A stretch of DNA of 64,000 bases from Oceanococcus atlanticus. GTDB taxonomy: Bacteria; Pseudomonadota; Gammaproteobacteria; Nevskiales; Oceanococcaceae. Position 1 is the stretch's first letter; each line of letters begins with the position of its first letter. The notes under the pieces were generated by a model that worked only from the letters and a program-made list of their open reading frames with translations, was not told the origin of the DNA and did not search any database. A program made the translations under genes and the position numbers. Shown here piece after piece: positions 25,137 through 34,099 of this stretch. Location: contig NZ_AQQV01000003.1 of assembly GCF_002088235.1 (NCBI RefSeq), positions 186,001-250,000 of the forward strand, in the 5' to 3' direction.

Positions 25137-25826
25137 ATGTCAAGCTCCGAAAAGACCAGCTCGAGCAGCCGCCCACGCAAGCGTGGACGACCGGCCCATT
25201 TGTCGCGCGAACAGATTGTTGAGGCGGCGTTGCGGCTGTTGCGTGAGGCGCCGGACAAGGCTCTGACCATGCAGGCGCTGGCGCGCGAGCTGAACGCTGC
25301 GCCGATGTCGCTGTACACCCACATCCGCAATCGCGAAGACCTGATGAAAGCCATCGCTGAAGATGTGCTCAGCAATGTGCAGGTCGAGGTCGCGGATCAC
25401 TGGCGCGACACGGTGGCCAACTGGGCCCGGGCCTTGCGGGTGCGTTTTCTGCAATATCCCTTCGTCGCGGCGTTGCTGCAGGACGGGATTGCCACGCCGG
25501 CGGCCTGGTTAACGGTGTCCAATCCTTTGCTGCAGGCGCTCAAGCAGGCCGGCTTCAGCGCTGAGGAGCTGGCCGATACGCAGCGCTGGATCAGCCGTGT
25601 GGTCACCGGCAGCGTGCTGATGGAACTGGTCCTACCCAAGGTGGTGCCGGAAGAGCTCATAGGTGTGCGCCGCGCGCTGGACGCGTTGCCGCCTGAAAGT
25701 CAGGCGACCTGGCTGGAGATTCTGCCGGCCCTGGGCCAACGCAATGACGAAGAGGTGTTCGAGTACACCCTGGCGCGCACGCTGGATGCGGTCGAAACCT
25801 TGCGGCAGAGCCGGCCTGGGGGTTAG
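25137..25826 (+). CDS. TetR family transcriptional regulator
   Basis: A 229-residue repressor type. After a Ser/Arg-rich tail comes the helix-turn-helix HLSREQIVEAALRLLREAP, LTMQALARELNAAPMSLYTHIRNREDLMKAI (about 20-75). The C-terminal ligand domain resembles the TetR_C group of relatives. It is divergent from a DUF1214/sulfotransferase/SDR operon, which it likely represses in response to a hydrophobic molecule. Its end overlaps the convergent DUF1295 gene by four bases. Confidence 0.9.
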   Translation: MSSSEKTSSSSRPRKRGRPAHLSREQIVEAALRLLREAPDKALTMQALARELNAAPMSLYTHIRNREDLMKAIAEDVLSNVQVEVADHWRDTVANWARALRVRFLQYPFVAALLQDGIATPAAWLTVSNPLLQALKQAGFSAEELADTQRWISRVVTGSVLMELVLPKVVPEELIGVRRALDALPPESQATWLEILPALGQRNDEEVFEYTLARTLDAVETLRQSRPGG

Positions 25827-26575
25827 AGCAGGCCGGGAATCAGGGCTTTGCGCTGGGCGGGATAGTCGGCAAAGGTGGCCCGATACCAGCGATGGTGTGA
25901 CAGTGCACGCGGGCCCAGCTTGGCGATCGTGAACAGGGCAAAGATGAGGCCGGCGGCGGTCCAGCTCATCAGCGCCCAGCCGCACCAGAGCATGATTTCG
26001 CCGCTGTAGTTGGCGCTGGAGACCCAGCGAAACAGGCCGCCTTGAGGAATCTTGTAGCCGTCGCTGCCATCATCTCGCAGGCCGATCAGGATGGAGTCCG
26101 CCTGGAAGTTGATCCACCAGCCGACCACGGCTACGGCCAGACCGATTAAAAAGCGCGGATCAGCAAACCAGGTCTGAATCAGATGAGGTGCGTGCACCAC
26201 CGCATAAGCGTTGACGAAGCCATTGAGCGCGTTGAACAGGAACCCGAAAACCACCCCGCTTACGGGAAAACGCTTGCCCCGCTTGTGCGTGCGCAGTGGG
26301 TAGATGATGGCGCGGTAGATGTAATGGCTTTGCCACAAGGCATACAGCGCAAGCTGTACCGCCGAGGGGTCATCAGCCAGCCACCAGAAGGTGATGGTAA
26401 AGGCCCACACCTGGGGCGATTCGAAGATCAGCCAGGCGGGCAGGGCGGGCAAGGTGAAACGTTGGCCGGGCGTCATGTGGCGGCCGTAGGGGTTGGTGAT
26501 CCAGAAGCCTGAGATAAATGTCAGCAGCGCCAATCCGGCGAGAAAGATCAGACTGCCGTGGTAAAACTCATGCAT
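25823..26575 (-). CDS. DUF1295 steroid-5-alpha-reductase-like membrane protein
   Basis: A 250-residue multi-pass protein. The C-terminal part has LRDDGSDGYKIPQGGLFRWVSSANYSGEIMLWCGWAL, the reductase family signature with the N-Y-x-G-E motif, and ends HHRWYRATFADYPAQRKALIPGLL. The family (3-oxo-5-alpha-steroid 4-dehydrogenases) reduces conjugated double bonds in sterols or other enones with NADPH. ATG 26575 overlaps the preceding gene's end by eight bases. Confidence 0.85.
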   Translation of the reverse strand: MHEFYHGSLIFLAGLALLTFISGFWITNPYGRHMTPGQRFTLPALPAWLIFESPQVWAFTITFWWLADDPSAVQLALYALWQSHYIYRAIIYPLRTHKRGKRFPVSGVVFGFLFNALNGFVNAYAVVHAPHLIQTWFADPRFLIGLAVAVVGWWINFQADSILIGLRDDGSDGYKIPQGGLFRWVSSANYSGEIMLWCGWALMSWTAAGLIFALFTIAKLGPRALSHHRWYRATFADYPAQRKALIPGLL

Positions 26576-26954
26576 GTCCGCGTGCCCCGAACACCGGCAC
26601 ACCCAAGCCGCGCAGGGCATGCCAGGTCCACAGACCGCCCAGGAAATCACCTGCGGTAAGGGCGATGTAGATCGGTCGCATCTCAAACAACAGCACCAGG
26701 GCGAGGAACACCAGCGGGATGGTCAGCCGGGCCTGGGCGCTGAAGCGGCAGAACACCTCAACCTCGGCATTGCCCAGGCGCCAGTAGTAGTAGGCCACGA
26801 TGGTGGTGACCACGCCGAGCATGCGAATCCAGTCCAGACCCTCAACCGGAAATCCGAAGATCTGCAGTGGCAGCTGCGGTGCAAACATCATGGTCAGCCC
26901 GGCGCTGGCCGGGTACAAGGCAAACCAGCGGATGGTGTTGCAGGCTGGATTCAT
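26568..26954 (-). CDS. small four-helix membrane protein
   Basis: A 128-residue inner-membrane protein with four hydrophobic helices (about 7-27, 40-60, 72-92, 95-115). Its layout resembles DUF4345-like proteins, but no clear signature is seen. It is upstream of, and overlaps, the DUF1295 reductase gene, so the two are co-translated and may act together in the membrane. Function is unknown. Confidence 0.65.
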   Translation of the reverse strand: MNPACNTIRWFALYPASAGLTMMFAPQLPLQIFGFPVEGLDWIRMLGVVTTIVAYYYWRLGNAEVEVFCRFSAQARLTIPLVFLALVLLFEMRPIYIALTAGDFLGGLWTWHALRGLGVPVFGARGHA

Positions 26955-27066
26955 GGTGTGTCTCCCTGTCATTCTTGCTTGTCCAATCAAGGCTAGTCGT
27001 CAGCGGCGACGGAAAATTCATCCAAACGTGCGGTATGACGACAAACGGCAGACTACGGAGAGATTC

Positions 27067-27474
27067 ATGCATGAGCGGTTGATCGTGCCGACGCCGGGCC
27101 GCGGTTTGATCGAACTGAGCACCCGTATCAATCAGTGCCTGGCCGAGCGCAGGGCAGGTGATGGGCTGCTCAATCTGTTTCTGCGTCACACCAGTGCATC
27201 GCTGATCCTGTGCGAAAACGCGGATCCCGATGTGCTACAGGACCTGGAGCAGTACATGCAGGATCTGGTTACCGATGGTGATCGTCGCTTTATACATCGG
27301 GCTGAAGGGCCGGATGATATGGCCGCGCATATCCGCAGCGTGCTCACGGCCAACTCGCTGAGTATCCCGGTGCGCGCGGGTCGGTTGGCGCTGGGTACCT
27401 GGCAAGGCGTTTTTCTGTGGGAACACCGCTATGCCCCGCATCAGCGCGAGCTTGTCTTGACGCTGCTGGCCTAG
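27067..27474 (+). CDS. YjbQ family protein (UPF0047)
   Basis: A 135-residue protein of the YjbQ family. Conserved segments are NLFLRHTSASLILCENADPDV (about 37-57, with the HTSAS signature), DGDRRFIHRAEGPDDMAAHI, SLSIPVRAGRLALGTWQGVFLWEHR. The family is widespread and has been linked to weak thiamin-phosphate synthase activity and metal binding, but its real role is unclear. ATG 27067 matches the family's N terminus. Confidence 0.9.
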   Translation: MHERLIVPTPGRGLIELSTRINQCLAERRAGDGLLNLFLRHTSASLILCENADPDVLQDLEQYMQDLVTDGDRRFIHRAEGPDDMAAHIRSVLTANSLSIPVRAGRLALGTWQGVFLWEHRYAPHQRELVLTLLA

Positions 27475-27501
27475 CGTCGCTAAAGCCAGCCATTTCGGCG
27501 C

Positions 27502-27507
27502 TATAAT
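27502..27507 (+). promoter_or_regulatory. TATAAT -10 box, possibly for a leaderless transcript
   Basis: A perfect TATAAT ends seven bases before the ATG at 27514, so transcription would start at or next to the start codon. No ribosome site is seen before that ATG. No good -35 box is evident, so this is a tentative call. Confidence 0.35.
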
Positions 27508-27513
27508 CGCCGC

Positions 27514-27912
27514 ATGCGTATACGTTCAATGGCCTCGATTCTACTTGTGCTGGCTTTGCTGGCACAGGCCAGCGTGCCGTTGTTGCACGCGCAGAATTGG
27601 GCGCGCATGCAAAATGACGGCGGTCTGAGCTACGCCTTCTGCGGCACGGTATCGCCGGTTTTGCTGGCCAAGATGAAGGCCGTTGCACCGCCCGGTCTGT
27701 ATGCCCAGGGCGCGCCTGCGCAAACGGCACAAGACTGCAAGCTGTGCCTGATTATGGGGGCTTTGGGCGCCATGCTGGGTGCGCTCGCCGTGGCCTTGCT
27801 GGTGGCGGCACATCGGGCGGCGCATCCGCCAGGGGGCTCACCCACAGATGGTTTTGCGCTCAAACACGCGCTCTTTCAGGCGCGCGCGCCTCCCGTTTTG
27901 TCCTTGAACTGA
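27514..27912 (+). CDS. DUF2946-like small envelope protein
   Basis: A 132-residue protein with an N-terminal signal or anchor (about 1-27), a middle segment with DCKLCLIMGALGAML (about 74-88, a CxxC before a second hydrophobic helix) and a C-terminal tail. The CxxC-helix arrangement fits DUF2946 proteins, which often sit in copper-related gene groups. It is first of three envelope genes. Leaderless translation or a second in-frame ATG at 27529 are both possible. Confidence 0.6.
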   Translation: MRIRSMASILLVLALLAQASVPLLHAQNWARMQNDGGLSYAFCGTVSPVLLAKMKAVAPPGLYAQGAPAQTAQDCKLCLIMGALGAMLGALAVALLVAAHRAAHPPGGSPTDGFALKHALFQARAPPVLSLN

Positions 27913-27985
27913 ATCCGCGCAGGCGTGATCGCTTGCGTATCAGATGCCGCACGCGATGTGCGGTGTGTTGGACCAAGGACAATTC

Positions 27986-28882
27986 ATGAAAATCTCTTAT
28001 CTGAGTCTGCTAGGCGGACTCACGTTGGCTGCTGCAAGCAGTTCCGCGCTGGCGTGCTCAACCTGCAAATGTGGTGATCCCACGATCACTTTGCTGGGTT
28101 CGGAGAAGGCCTTTTCAGGGCGCTTTCGGCTCGGGCTTGATCTGTTGTGGCGTTCGGAAACTCAGGGTGCGGACAACAACCCCAGACAGATCACCACCGA
28201 TGAATCGCGCGCCGTGCTCGGCGTTGCTTACAGCGCCAGCGAGCGTCTTAGCTTCGCGCTACAAATGCCCTATGTGGAGAAGACCATTACCCGCCGCGAT
28301 TTCTCACGCGAGCAAGGACGTGGCTGGGGCGATGCGGAACTGACGGCGCGTTACCGTTTGTGGAAAACGGGTCCGATGAGCGGTCGCCATATTGCCGGCC
28401 TGCAAGCCGGCGTACGTGCGCCAACAGGCGATACCGTGCGCAACAATCAGGGCCAGGTGTTGAATATTGATGCTCAGCCCGACGCGGGCGCATGGGCGGG
28501 CAAATTCGGCGGCTGGTACGCCTTTCACCAGTTTCCCTGGTTTGTTGCAGTGTCGGCCAAGTACTACCAGTTCGGTGACGCCGAGCAGGGGTTTGAGCCG
28601 GCCAATGTGTGGGTCGCCAGCGCGTCCAGCCAATACGGCCTGACGCCGCGCTTTGCCGTGGAACTTGGCCTGGATGCCCGCTATTCGGCTGAAAACCGCT
28701 ACAGCGGTGTGATCGATCCGGATTCGGGTGGCACCTTGGTGGTTGCCCGTATCGGTGCATCGGCGCGCCTGGGCCAGGAGTTGGTCACTCGGCTCGCGCT
28801 GCAGTTGCCGGCTGTCGATGAGCTTAACGGCGATCAGGAAGAAGACCCGACAGTGCAAGTTAGCCTGGCCTACGACTTCTAA
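27986..28882 (+). CDS. outer-membrane beta-barrel protein with Cys-rich N terminus
   Basis: A 298-residue exported protein. The signal peptide is cut near SALA, immediately followed by CSTCKCGDPTITLLG, a dense cysteine motif. The rest alternates aromatic and polar residues in barrel-like strands (for example WGDAELTARYRLW, SAKYYQFGD) and ends in VSLAYDF, a terminal aromatic typical of outer-membrane barrels. Related barrels are annotated as heavy-metal or transporter-like. With the DUF2946 protein upstream and the His-rich lipoprotein downstream it may handle metals; this is inference. Confidence 0.65.
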   Translation: MKISYLSLLGGLTLAAASSSALACSTCKCGDPTITLLGSEKAFSGRFRLGLDLLWRSETQGADNNPRQITTDESRAVLGVAYSASERLSFALQMPYVEKTITRRDFSREQGRGWGDAELTARYRLWKTGPMSGRHIAGLQAGVRAPTGDTVRNNQGQVLNIDAQPDAGAWAGKFGGWYAFHQFPWFVAVSAKYYQFGDAEQGFEPANVWVASASSQYGLTPRFAVELGLDARYSAENRYSGVIDPDSGGTLVVARIGASARLGQELVTRLALQLPAVDELNGDQEEDPTVQVSLAYDF

Positions 28883-28911
28883 TAAAAACAGCGTAATACG
28901 GAATATATTTA

Positions 28912-29730
28912 ATGATTATTCGAGTTTTTGCTGCCGGCCTGCTGGGGTTGGCTTTGACGGCCTGTGACAGCAGCAGCGGCAGTATCCATGAAGGCGCGCA
29001 AGCGCGCTTTGCGGTCACAGCGGTGGGGGCGGCGCATGCTGGCGATGAGCACAGCAAGCACAGCAAGCACAGTTCCAGCTACATCACTTTTCGTACGCTC
29101 GACGGTGTGCGCATTGATCTGCAATTGGGTCTGGTCAATCTGGTGCCGGTTGAAGTCAAAGCCTGCACCAGTGTGGCCTCCATGCTGAAAGGTCTGGGGC
29201 AGCGTCTGGTCAGCAGTGCCTGGGCGCATGCCGGCTCACATGACGAGGCCGAACCCACCGATGTGCTGGATGCCTTGTCCGGGCATGAGAAATACATCGG
29301 CGCGTTGCCTCTGGAGGTTGGTGACTACTGTGGGGTGGTACTGGCGCTGGAGCCGGTGCTTGCCAGTGCGAGCAAACATGCCGACAGCGGCCTGGAGCTG
29401 AGTGGTCATGCGGTGAATGTTTACCCGTGCTACTTCCACAATACGGCGCAGCTCAGCGATGAAGAGTACGCCGCAGGCGGTTACGACACCGCGCACAGTT
29501 GTGTGCAGTTTCAGGCTGGTCATGCCAGCAGCACGCTGGAGCTGGATTTCGCCGAGCCGGTATCAATCAGCGCCGAGCGCCATCATCTGAACATCGAACT
29601 GGCGGCACATTTCGAGACCTGGTTCGATGGCGTGGTCATGGACGATGTGCCCACGGTTGAAGCCGAGCAGGCCAAGATGCTGGCCAACATCCGCAATTCG
29701 ATACACATCGATACGCTGACTCTGGAGTGA
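28912..29730 (+). CDS. histidine-rich lipoprotein, unknown family
   Basis: A 272-residue lipoprotein. The lipobox is LTAC with Cys at 18, followed by Asp, which can favour inner-membrane retention in enterobacteria. Histidines cluster early: GAAHAGDEHSKHSKHSSS (about 39-56). Paired cysteines lie in the body (VKACTS, DYCGV, YPCYF, HSCVQ). Metal binding or sensing is plausible. No catalytic motif is seen. It is 29 bases after the barrel gene and followed by a strong hairpin. Confidence 0.6.
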   Translation: MIIRVFAAGLLGLALTACDSSSGSIHEGAQARFAVTAVGAAHAGDEHSKHSKHSSSYITFRTLDGVRIDLQLGLVNLVPVEVKACTSVASMLKGLGQRLVSSAWAHAGSHDEAEPTDVLDALSGHEKYIGALPLEVGDYCGVVLALEPVLASASKHADSGLELSGHAVNVYPCYFHNTAQLSDEEYAAGGYDTAHSCVQFQAGHASSTLELDFAEPVSISAERHHLNIELAAHFETWFDGVVMDDVPTVEAEQAKMLANIRNSIHIDTLTLE

Positions 29731-29736
29731 GTCTGA

Positions 29737-29761
29737 GCGGGCCGGCCTGAGGCCGGCCCGC
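29737..29761. terminator. strong GC hairpin between convergent genes
   Basis: GCGGGCCGGCC (29737-29747) and GGCCGGCCCGC (29751-29761) form a perfect 11-pair stem with a three-base loop between convergent genes. No T-run follows, so it may act as an RNA end-protecting hairpin or aid Rho. Confidence 0.6.
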
Positions 29762-29776
29762 GTTAGCCGCTAGCGC

Positions 29777-30991
29777 TCAAGCGGGCGCCATCTGACGGCC
29801 GAATTCCATTTTGGCGATGGATTGGCGGTGCACTTCATCCGGCCCATCGGCCAGCCGCAGCACGCGCGCCCAGGAGTAGGCCTGGGCCAGCCCGAAATCG
29901 GTGGTCATGCCGCCGCCGCCATGGGCTTGTATGGCCCAGTCAATCACCTGACAGGCCATGTTCGGCGCCATCACCTTGATCATGGCAATTTCCTGGGCGG
30001 CCGCTTTGTTGCCCACCTTGTCCATCATGTCAGCCGCTTTGAGAGTGAGCAGGCGGGCCTGGTCGATCAGAATGCGCGACTCGGCGACACGCTCGTACCA
30101 CACGCTCTGCCGCGCCACCGGCTTGCCGAAGGCGGTCCGTGTGGCCAAGCGATGGCACATCTTCTCCAGCGCACGCTCGGTCAGTCCGATCAGGCGCATG
30201 CAGTGGTGAATGCGGCCCGGGCCCAGGCGGCCCTGGGCGATTTCAAAGCCGCGCCCTTCGCCCAGCAACATGTTGGAGGCCGGTACGCGCACATCCTTGA
30301 AATCGACTTCGGCATGGCCATGCGGGGCATCGTCAAAACCGAACACTGGCAGATGCCGCATGATGGTGATGCCCTCGGCATCGGCCGGCACCAGGATCAT
30401 CGATTGCTGGCGATGACGGCTTTCATTGTCCGGATCGCTTTTGCCCATGAAGATGAACACTTTGCAGCGCGGGTCATTGGCGCCGGAGGTCCACCATTTG
30501 CGCCCGTTGATGACGTATTCATCACCGTCGCGCACAATCGATGACTGGATGTTGGTGGCGTCGGATGAAGCCACCGCCGGTTCGGTCATGGCAAAGGCGG
30601 AGCGGATTTCGCCTTTGAGCAGCGGCGTCAACCAGGTGTCTTTCTGCTCCTGCGTGCCGTAACGCGCCAGCACCTCCATGTTGCCGGTGTCTGGTGCTGA
30701 GCAGTTGAAGATTTCGGGCGCCCACAGCACCCGGCCCATCTGCTCACACAGCGGCGCGTATTCCAGGTTGGTCAGGCCAGCGCCTTCTTCAAACTCAGGC
30801 AGGAACAGGTTCCACAGGCCGGCCGCTTTGGCTTTGGCCTTCATCTCTTCCATCACCTGAGTGGGTTGCCAGCGATCACCCTCAGCCACTTCGGCCTCAA
30901 ACCGATGTTCGTTGGGATAGACGTGCTCGTCCATGAACGCTTTGACGCGTGCAAGCAGGTCCTGGGTTTTGGGGCTGTAATCAAAATTCAT
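29777..30991 (-). CDS. acyl-CoA dehydrogenase, ACAD10/11-like
   Basis: A 404-residue flavoprotein. [17 protein letters not shown] and [20 protein letters not shown] form the flavin region; the C-terminal [21 protein letters not shown] precedes LADGPDEVH. That last motif replaces the usual YEGTxxIQ that carries the catalytic Glu in medium-chain enzymes, and is typical of ACAD10/11 relatives. In those, a kinase phosphorylates a 4-hydroxyacyl-CoA before the dehydrogenase domain acts. An APH-type kinase gene lies directly upstream here, which supports the same chemistry. Confidence 0.9.
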   Translation of the reverse strand: MNFDYSPKTQDLLARVKAFMDEHVYPNEHRFEAEVAEGDRWQPTQVMEEMKAKAKAAGLWNLFLPEFEEGAGLTNLEYAPLCEQMGRVLWAPEIFNCSAPDTGNMEVLARYGTQEQKDTWLTPLLKGEIRSAFAMTEPAVASSDATNIQSSIVRDGDEYVINGRKWWTSGANDPRCKVFIFMGKSDPDNESRHRQQSMILVPADAEGITIMRHLPVFGFDDAPHGHAEVDFKDVRVPASNMLLGEGRGFEIAQGRLGPGRIHHCMRLIGLTERALEKMCHRLATRTAFGKPVARQSVWYERVAESRILIDQARLLTLKAADMMDKVGNKAAAQEIAMIKVMAPNMACQVIDWAIQAHGGGGMTTDFGLAQAYSWARVLRLADGPDEVHRQSIAKMEFGRQMAPA

Positions 30992-31039
30992 GGTGTCTCC
31001 ATATGCGCGTCAATATCGCGCCATGCGGTGATGAAGAGA

Positions 31040-31136
31040 CGTTGAACAGGCTTTTCGGGACCGTCGCCGGACAGGATGTCCGGCGACGAGCGATCCATGG
31101 ATGGACTTGAGCGTGTCCCGATAAGCCTGTTCAACG
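31040..31136. repeat. 97-base nested palindromic intergenic element
   Basis: Outer arms 31040-31061 and 31115-31136 are complementary over 22 bases with one mismatch (GTTGAACAGG outermost). Inside, GTCGCCGGAC (31063-31072) pairs with GTCCGGCGAC (31078-31087), and TCCATGGA is a further small palindrome. The element sits between the kinase gene and the dehydrogenase gene of one operon. Its shape suggests a REP/MITE-like dispersed repeat, but other copies cannot be seen in this window. Confidence 0.75.
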
Positions 31137-31163
31137 GCTCATTTTCGAATTGCGCTGCATTGT

Positions 31164-32234
31164 TCAGGCGCGCGCTTGGATGCTTTCGACGAGCTTCCAG
31201 GCCATGTCGGCCAGGGGAAAGGCCATACGCCCGATGGCCTCGGCCTGTTTGTTGGCCGCGGTGCCATCTTGAACTCGACCAAGAATGCCGTGGGCAATGC
31301 CGGCCAGGCGGAAGAAGTTGTAGGCCATGCAGAAGTCCCACACATCCGGTCCGGGCATGGTGAAACCGGTGCGCTCGGCATAGCGGGCCACGTAATCCTG
31401 CTCGGATGGAATGTTCAAGGCCGCCAGATCTTGCCCTGCCAAACCCCGCATCTTGCCGGCCGGCGGCATGCGCCAGGTCATGCAGTGGTAGGAAAAATCA
31501 GCCAGCGGATGGCCCAGGGTGGACAGCTCCCAGTCGAGCACCGCGATCACGCGGTTCTCGCTGGGATGGAAAATCATGTTGTCGAGCCGGTAGTCGCCAT
31601 GCACGATGCGGGTTTCGTCACCCGGCGGAATGTTCTCGGGCAACCATGCAATCAAGCGATCCATGGCCGGGATGCGCTGTGCTGCGGAACTCAAGTATTG
31701 CTTTGACCAGCGCCCGATCTGGCGCTCGAAATAGTTGCCGCTGGAACCGTAGTCGGCCAGGCCCAGCGCAGCCGGATCGAGTTTGTGCAGCTCGGCGATC
31801 ACGCGGTTTTTGTCGTCGTAGATCGCGGCCCGATCTTCGGCGGACAGATCGGGCAGGCTGGGGTCCCAGAAAATCCGCCCTTCGACGCAATCCATGACGT
31901 AAAAGGCCGTGCCGATCACGCTGTCGTCTTCACACAGGCAGTAGGTTTTGGCCACTGGCACGTTGGTCTCGGCCAGCGCGGTGATCACCCGATACTCGCG
32001 GTCCACCGCGTGGGCGGATTTGAGCAGCTTGCCCGGTGGCTTGCGGCGCAGCACATAGTTGCGCGTGGGGGTGATCAGCTTATAGGTCGGGTTGGACTGG
32101 CCGCCTTTGAACTGCTCCACCGTCAACGGTCCGGCAAAACCGTCGACTGTTTCGCTCAGGTAGCTTTGCAGGGCCTCGACATCAAACTGATGCTTGTCGC
32201 GCACCGGCATGGTGCCACTGAAGTCCTCACTCAT
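31164..32234 (-). CDS. APH-type phosphotransferase (LvaA/ACAD10-kinase-like)
   Basis: A 356-residue kinase of the aminoglycoside-phosphotransferase fold. QSNPTYKLITPTRNYVLRRKPPG holds the nucleotide region and the Lys; VHGDYRLDNMIFHPSEN carries the catalytic Asp and Asn (about 210-226), and VLDWELSTLGHPLADFSY the metal-binding Asp. In LvaA and the ACAD10/11 kinase domain this fold phosphorylates 4-hydroxyacyl-CoA. The neighbouring ACAD, SDR and reductase genes support the role. Its start overlaps the reductase stop by four bases. Confidence 0.85.
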   Translation of the reverse strand: MSEDFSGTMPVRDKHQFDVEALQSYLSETVDGFAGPLTVEQFKGGQSNPTYKLITPTRNYVLRRKPPGKLLKSAHAVDREYRVITALAETNVPVAKTYCLCEDDSVIGTAFYVMDCVEGRIFWDPSLPDLSAEDRAAIYDDKNRVIAELHKLDPAALGLADYGSSGNYFERQIGRWSKQYLSSAAQRIPAMDRLIAWLPENIPPGDETRIVHGDYRLDNMIFHPSENRVIAVLDWELSTLGHPLADFSYHCMTWRMPPAGKMRGLAGQDLAALNIPSEQDYVARYAERTGFTMPGPDVWDFCMAYNFFRLAGIAHGILGRVQDGTAANKQAEAIGRMAFPLADMAWKLVESIQARA

Positions 32235-33217
32235 GCCGGGCGCTCCATGGTCACCACCACCTTGCCGGAAACTTTGCGGTCCATGAGGGCGCGAATGGCC
32301 TCGGCGCCGCGCGCCAGCGGATAGGTGTCAGCAATATGCGGTTTGATGGTGCCCTCGTTGAACCAGCCAATCAGGGTCTTCAGATCCATCATCAGGTTCA
32401 TCGGTTCACGCTTGCCGAAATCGCCCCAGAACACCCCGACTATGGCGCAGCCTTTGAGCAGGGCCAGGTTCAGCGGGATCTTGGGGATTTCGCCATTGGC
32501 GAAACCGACCACCAGATAACGGCCGCGCCAGGCGATGCTGCGCAGGGCCGGTTCGGCATATTGGCCACCGACCGGATCGTAGATGACGTCAGCACCCTTG
32601 CCGCCGGTGAGTTCACGGATGCGCGTTTTGAGGTCTTCATCGTTGTAGTTGATGAGCTCATCCGCGCCGTGTTCCTTGCACACGGCAAGCTTGTCGGCGC
32701 TGGAGGCACAGGCAATCACCTTGGCACCGAGGGCTTTGCCGATCTCGATGGCGGCCAGACCCACACCACCCGAGGCGCCCAGTACGCACAGGGTTTCACC
32801 TTGTTTGAGGCGAGCCCGGTCCTTGAGCGCATGCAGCGATGTGCCATAGGTCATGACAAAGGCCGACGCGGTGACGAAATCCATCTCCGGGACCATCGGA
32901 ATGACCTGCATGGCCTTGCACAGCACCTGCTCGGCAATGCCGCCCCAGCCGGTGAAGCTGATCACCCGATCGCCGGGTTTGACGTTCTTGACCTTGGCGC
33001 CGACCTTGGCGATGACGCCGGCCGATTCGCCGCCGGGAGAAAACGGCAGCTCCGGCTTGAACTGGTAAAGATTGCGGATGATCAGGGTGTCGGGGAAGTT
33101 CACCGCCGCGGCGTGGACGTCGACCACCACCTCATCGTCACCTGGCTCGAGATCGGGAATGTCTTCCACCACCAGGGTTTCGGGCAGGCCATGCTGTTTG
33201 CAGAGCAGCGCTTTCAT
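32231..33217 (-). CDS. NADPH:quinone oxidoreductase family (MDR) protein
   Basis: A 328-residue enzyme of the medium-chain reductase family. Start MKALLCKQHGLPETL and FSPGGESAGVIAKVG are typical of the quinone oxidoreductase/enoyl reductase group; cofactor loop GASGGVGLAAIEIGKALGAK (about 149-168). No structural zinc cysteines are seen, as expected for QOR. It likely reduces an enone or acyl intermediate. It sits between an SDR and the APH kinase in one operon, overlapping the kinase start by four bases. Confidence 0.9.
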   Translation of the reverse strand: MKALLCKQHGLPETLVVEDIPDLEPGDDEVVVDVHAAAVNFPDTLIIRNLYQFKPELPFSPGGESAGVIAKVGAKVKNVKPGDRVISFTGWGGIAEQVLCKAMQVIPMVPEMDFVTASAFVMTYGTSLHALKDRARLKQGETLCVLGASGGVGLAAIEIGKALGAKVIACASSADKLAVCKEHGADELINYNDEDLKTRIRELTGGKGADVIYDPVGGQYAEPALRSIAWRGRYLVVGFANGEIPKIPLNLALLKGCAIVGVFWGDFGKREPMNLMMDLKTLIGWFNEGTIKPHIADTYPLARGAEAIRALMDRKVSGKVVVTMERPA

Positions 33218-33258
33218 GTTGTCTCCGTAGCGTTGTCGTGGTTGCGTCGCTGGCCGCG

Positions 33259-34092
33259 TCAGGCCAGCGAGTTGTGCGGTGTGCGTTCGTCAAGAATATG
33301 CTGCAGACGGCCTTCGATCGAGGCTTTGATCTTCTGGTGCGGGAACACGTAGAAGCGTTTTGCCTTGACCGCATCCAGAGTGATGCGGGCCACGTCGGCC
33401 GCGCTGAGGCGTCCGCTGGCCACCGCTTGTTTGGTCATGGCATCGCTGCTTTTGGTCATCGGGTGCGGGTTTTTCGGCGCATCCTGCGGACGCAGATTTT
33501 CTGAATCGGCGATACCGGTGGGCACGAAGGCGGGGCACAGCACGCTGACTCCGACATTGGCCTTGAGCATGCCGAGCTCATGGTGCAGACATTCCGAAAG
33601 GGTGACGACGCCATGCTTGCTGACGCAGTAAATGCTGCTTCCGGGTACCGACAGATGGCCTGCGGCGGATGCCGTGTTGACGATGTGGCAGGCTTCGCCG
33701 GAATCGATCATGGCCTGGGTGAAGCTGCGCAGCCCATGCACCACGCCCATCAGATTGACGTCCATGACCCAGCGCCATTCCTCCAGCGTGGCCGTCCATA
33801 CCGGCCCGGTCACGGCGACGCCGGCGTTGTTGAACAGCAGATGGACATTGCCGAAGCGCTCGCGTGCTGCCGTGGCCAATGCTTCAACCTGCTCCGGTTT
33901 GGCAACGTCGCAGGTCTTGAGCAGCACGGGGGTGTCTGCATCGAGCAGCGCGGCGGTGGCCTCAAGCCCTTCGTGTTTGAGATCTGCGAGCACCAGATTC
34001 ATGCCCTCGGCCGCGCAGGCCAGGGCGAACTCGCGGCCGAAGCCGCTGCCGGCGCCGGTGATGACAGTGGTTTTGCCTTTCAGCTCTTGCAT
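33259..34092 (-). CDS. short-chain dehydrogenase/reductase
   Basis: A 277-residue classical SDR. Cofactor motif TGAGSGFGREFA (about 12-23), NNAGVAVTG (about 90-98), catalytic Ser near NTASAAGHLS, and YCVSKHGV (about 155-162, Tyr and Lys). It belongs to the large group acting on hydroxyacyl or alcohol substrates. It is second in the operon, seven bases after the phosphatase gene, and upstream of the quinone-oxidoreductase-like gene by 41 bases. Confidence 0.9.
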   Translation of the reverse strand: MQELKGKTTVITGAGSGFGREFALACAAEGMNLVLADLKHEGLEATAALLDADTPVLLKTCDVAKPEQVEALATAARERFGNVHLLFNNAGVAVTGPVWTATLEEWRWVMDVNLMGVVHGLRSFTQAMIDSGEACHIVNTASAAGHLSVPGSSIYCVSKHGVVTLSECLHHELGMLKANVGVSVLCPAFVPTGIADSENLRPQDAPKNPHPMTKSSDAMTKQAVASGRLSAADVARITLDAVKAKRFYVFPHQKIKASIEGRLQHILDERTPHNSLA

Positions 34093-34099
34093 GGCGGTT

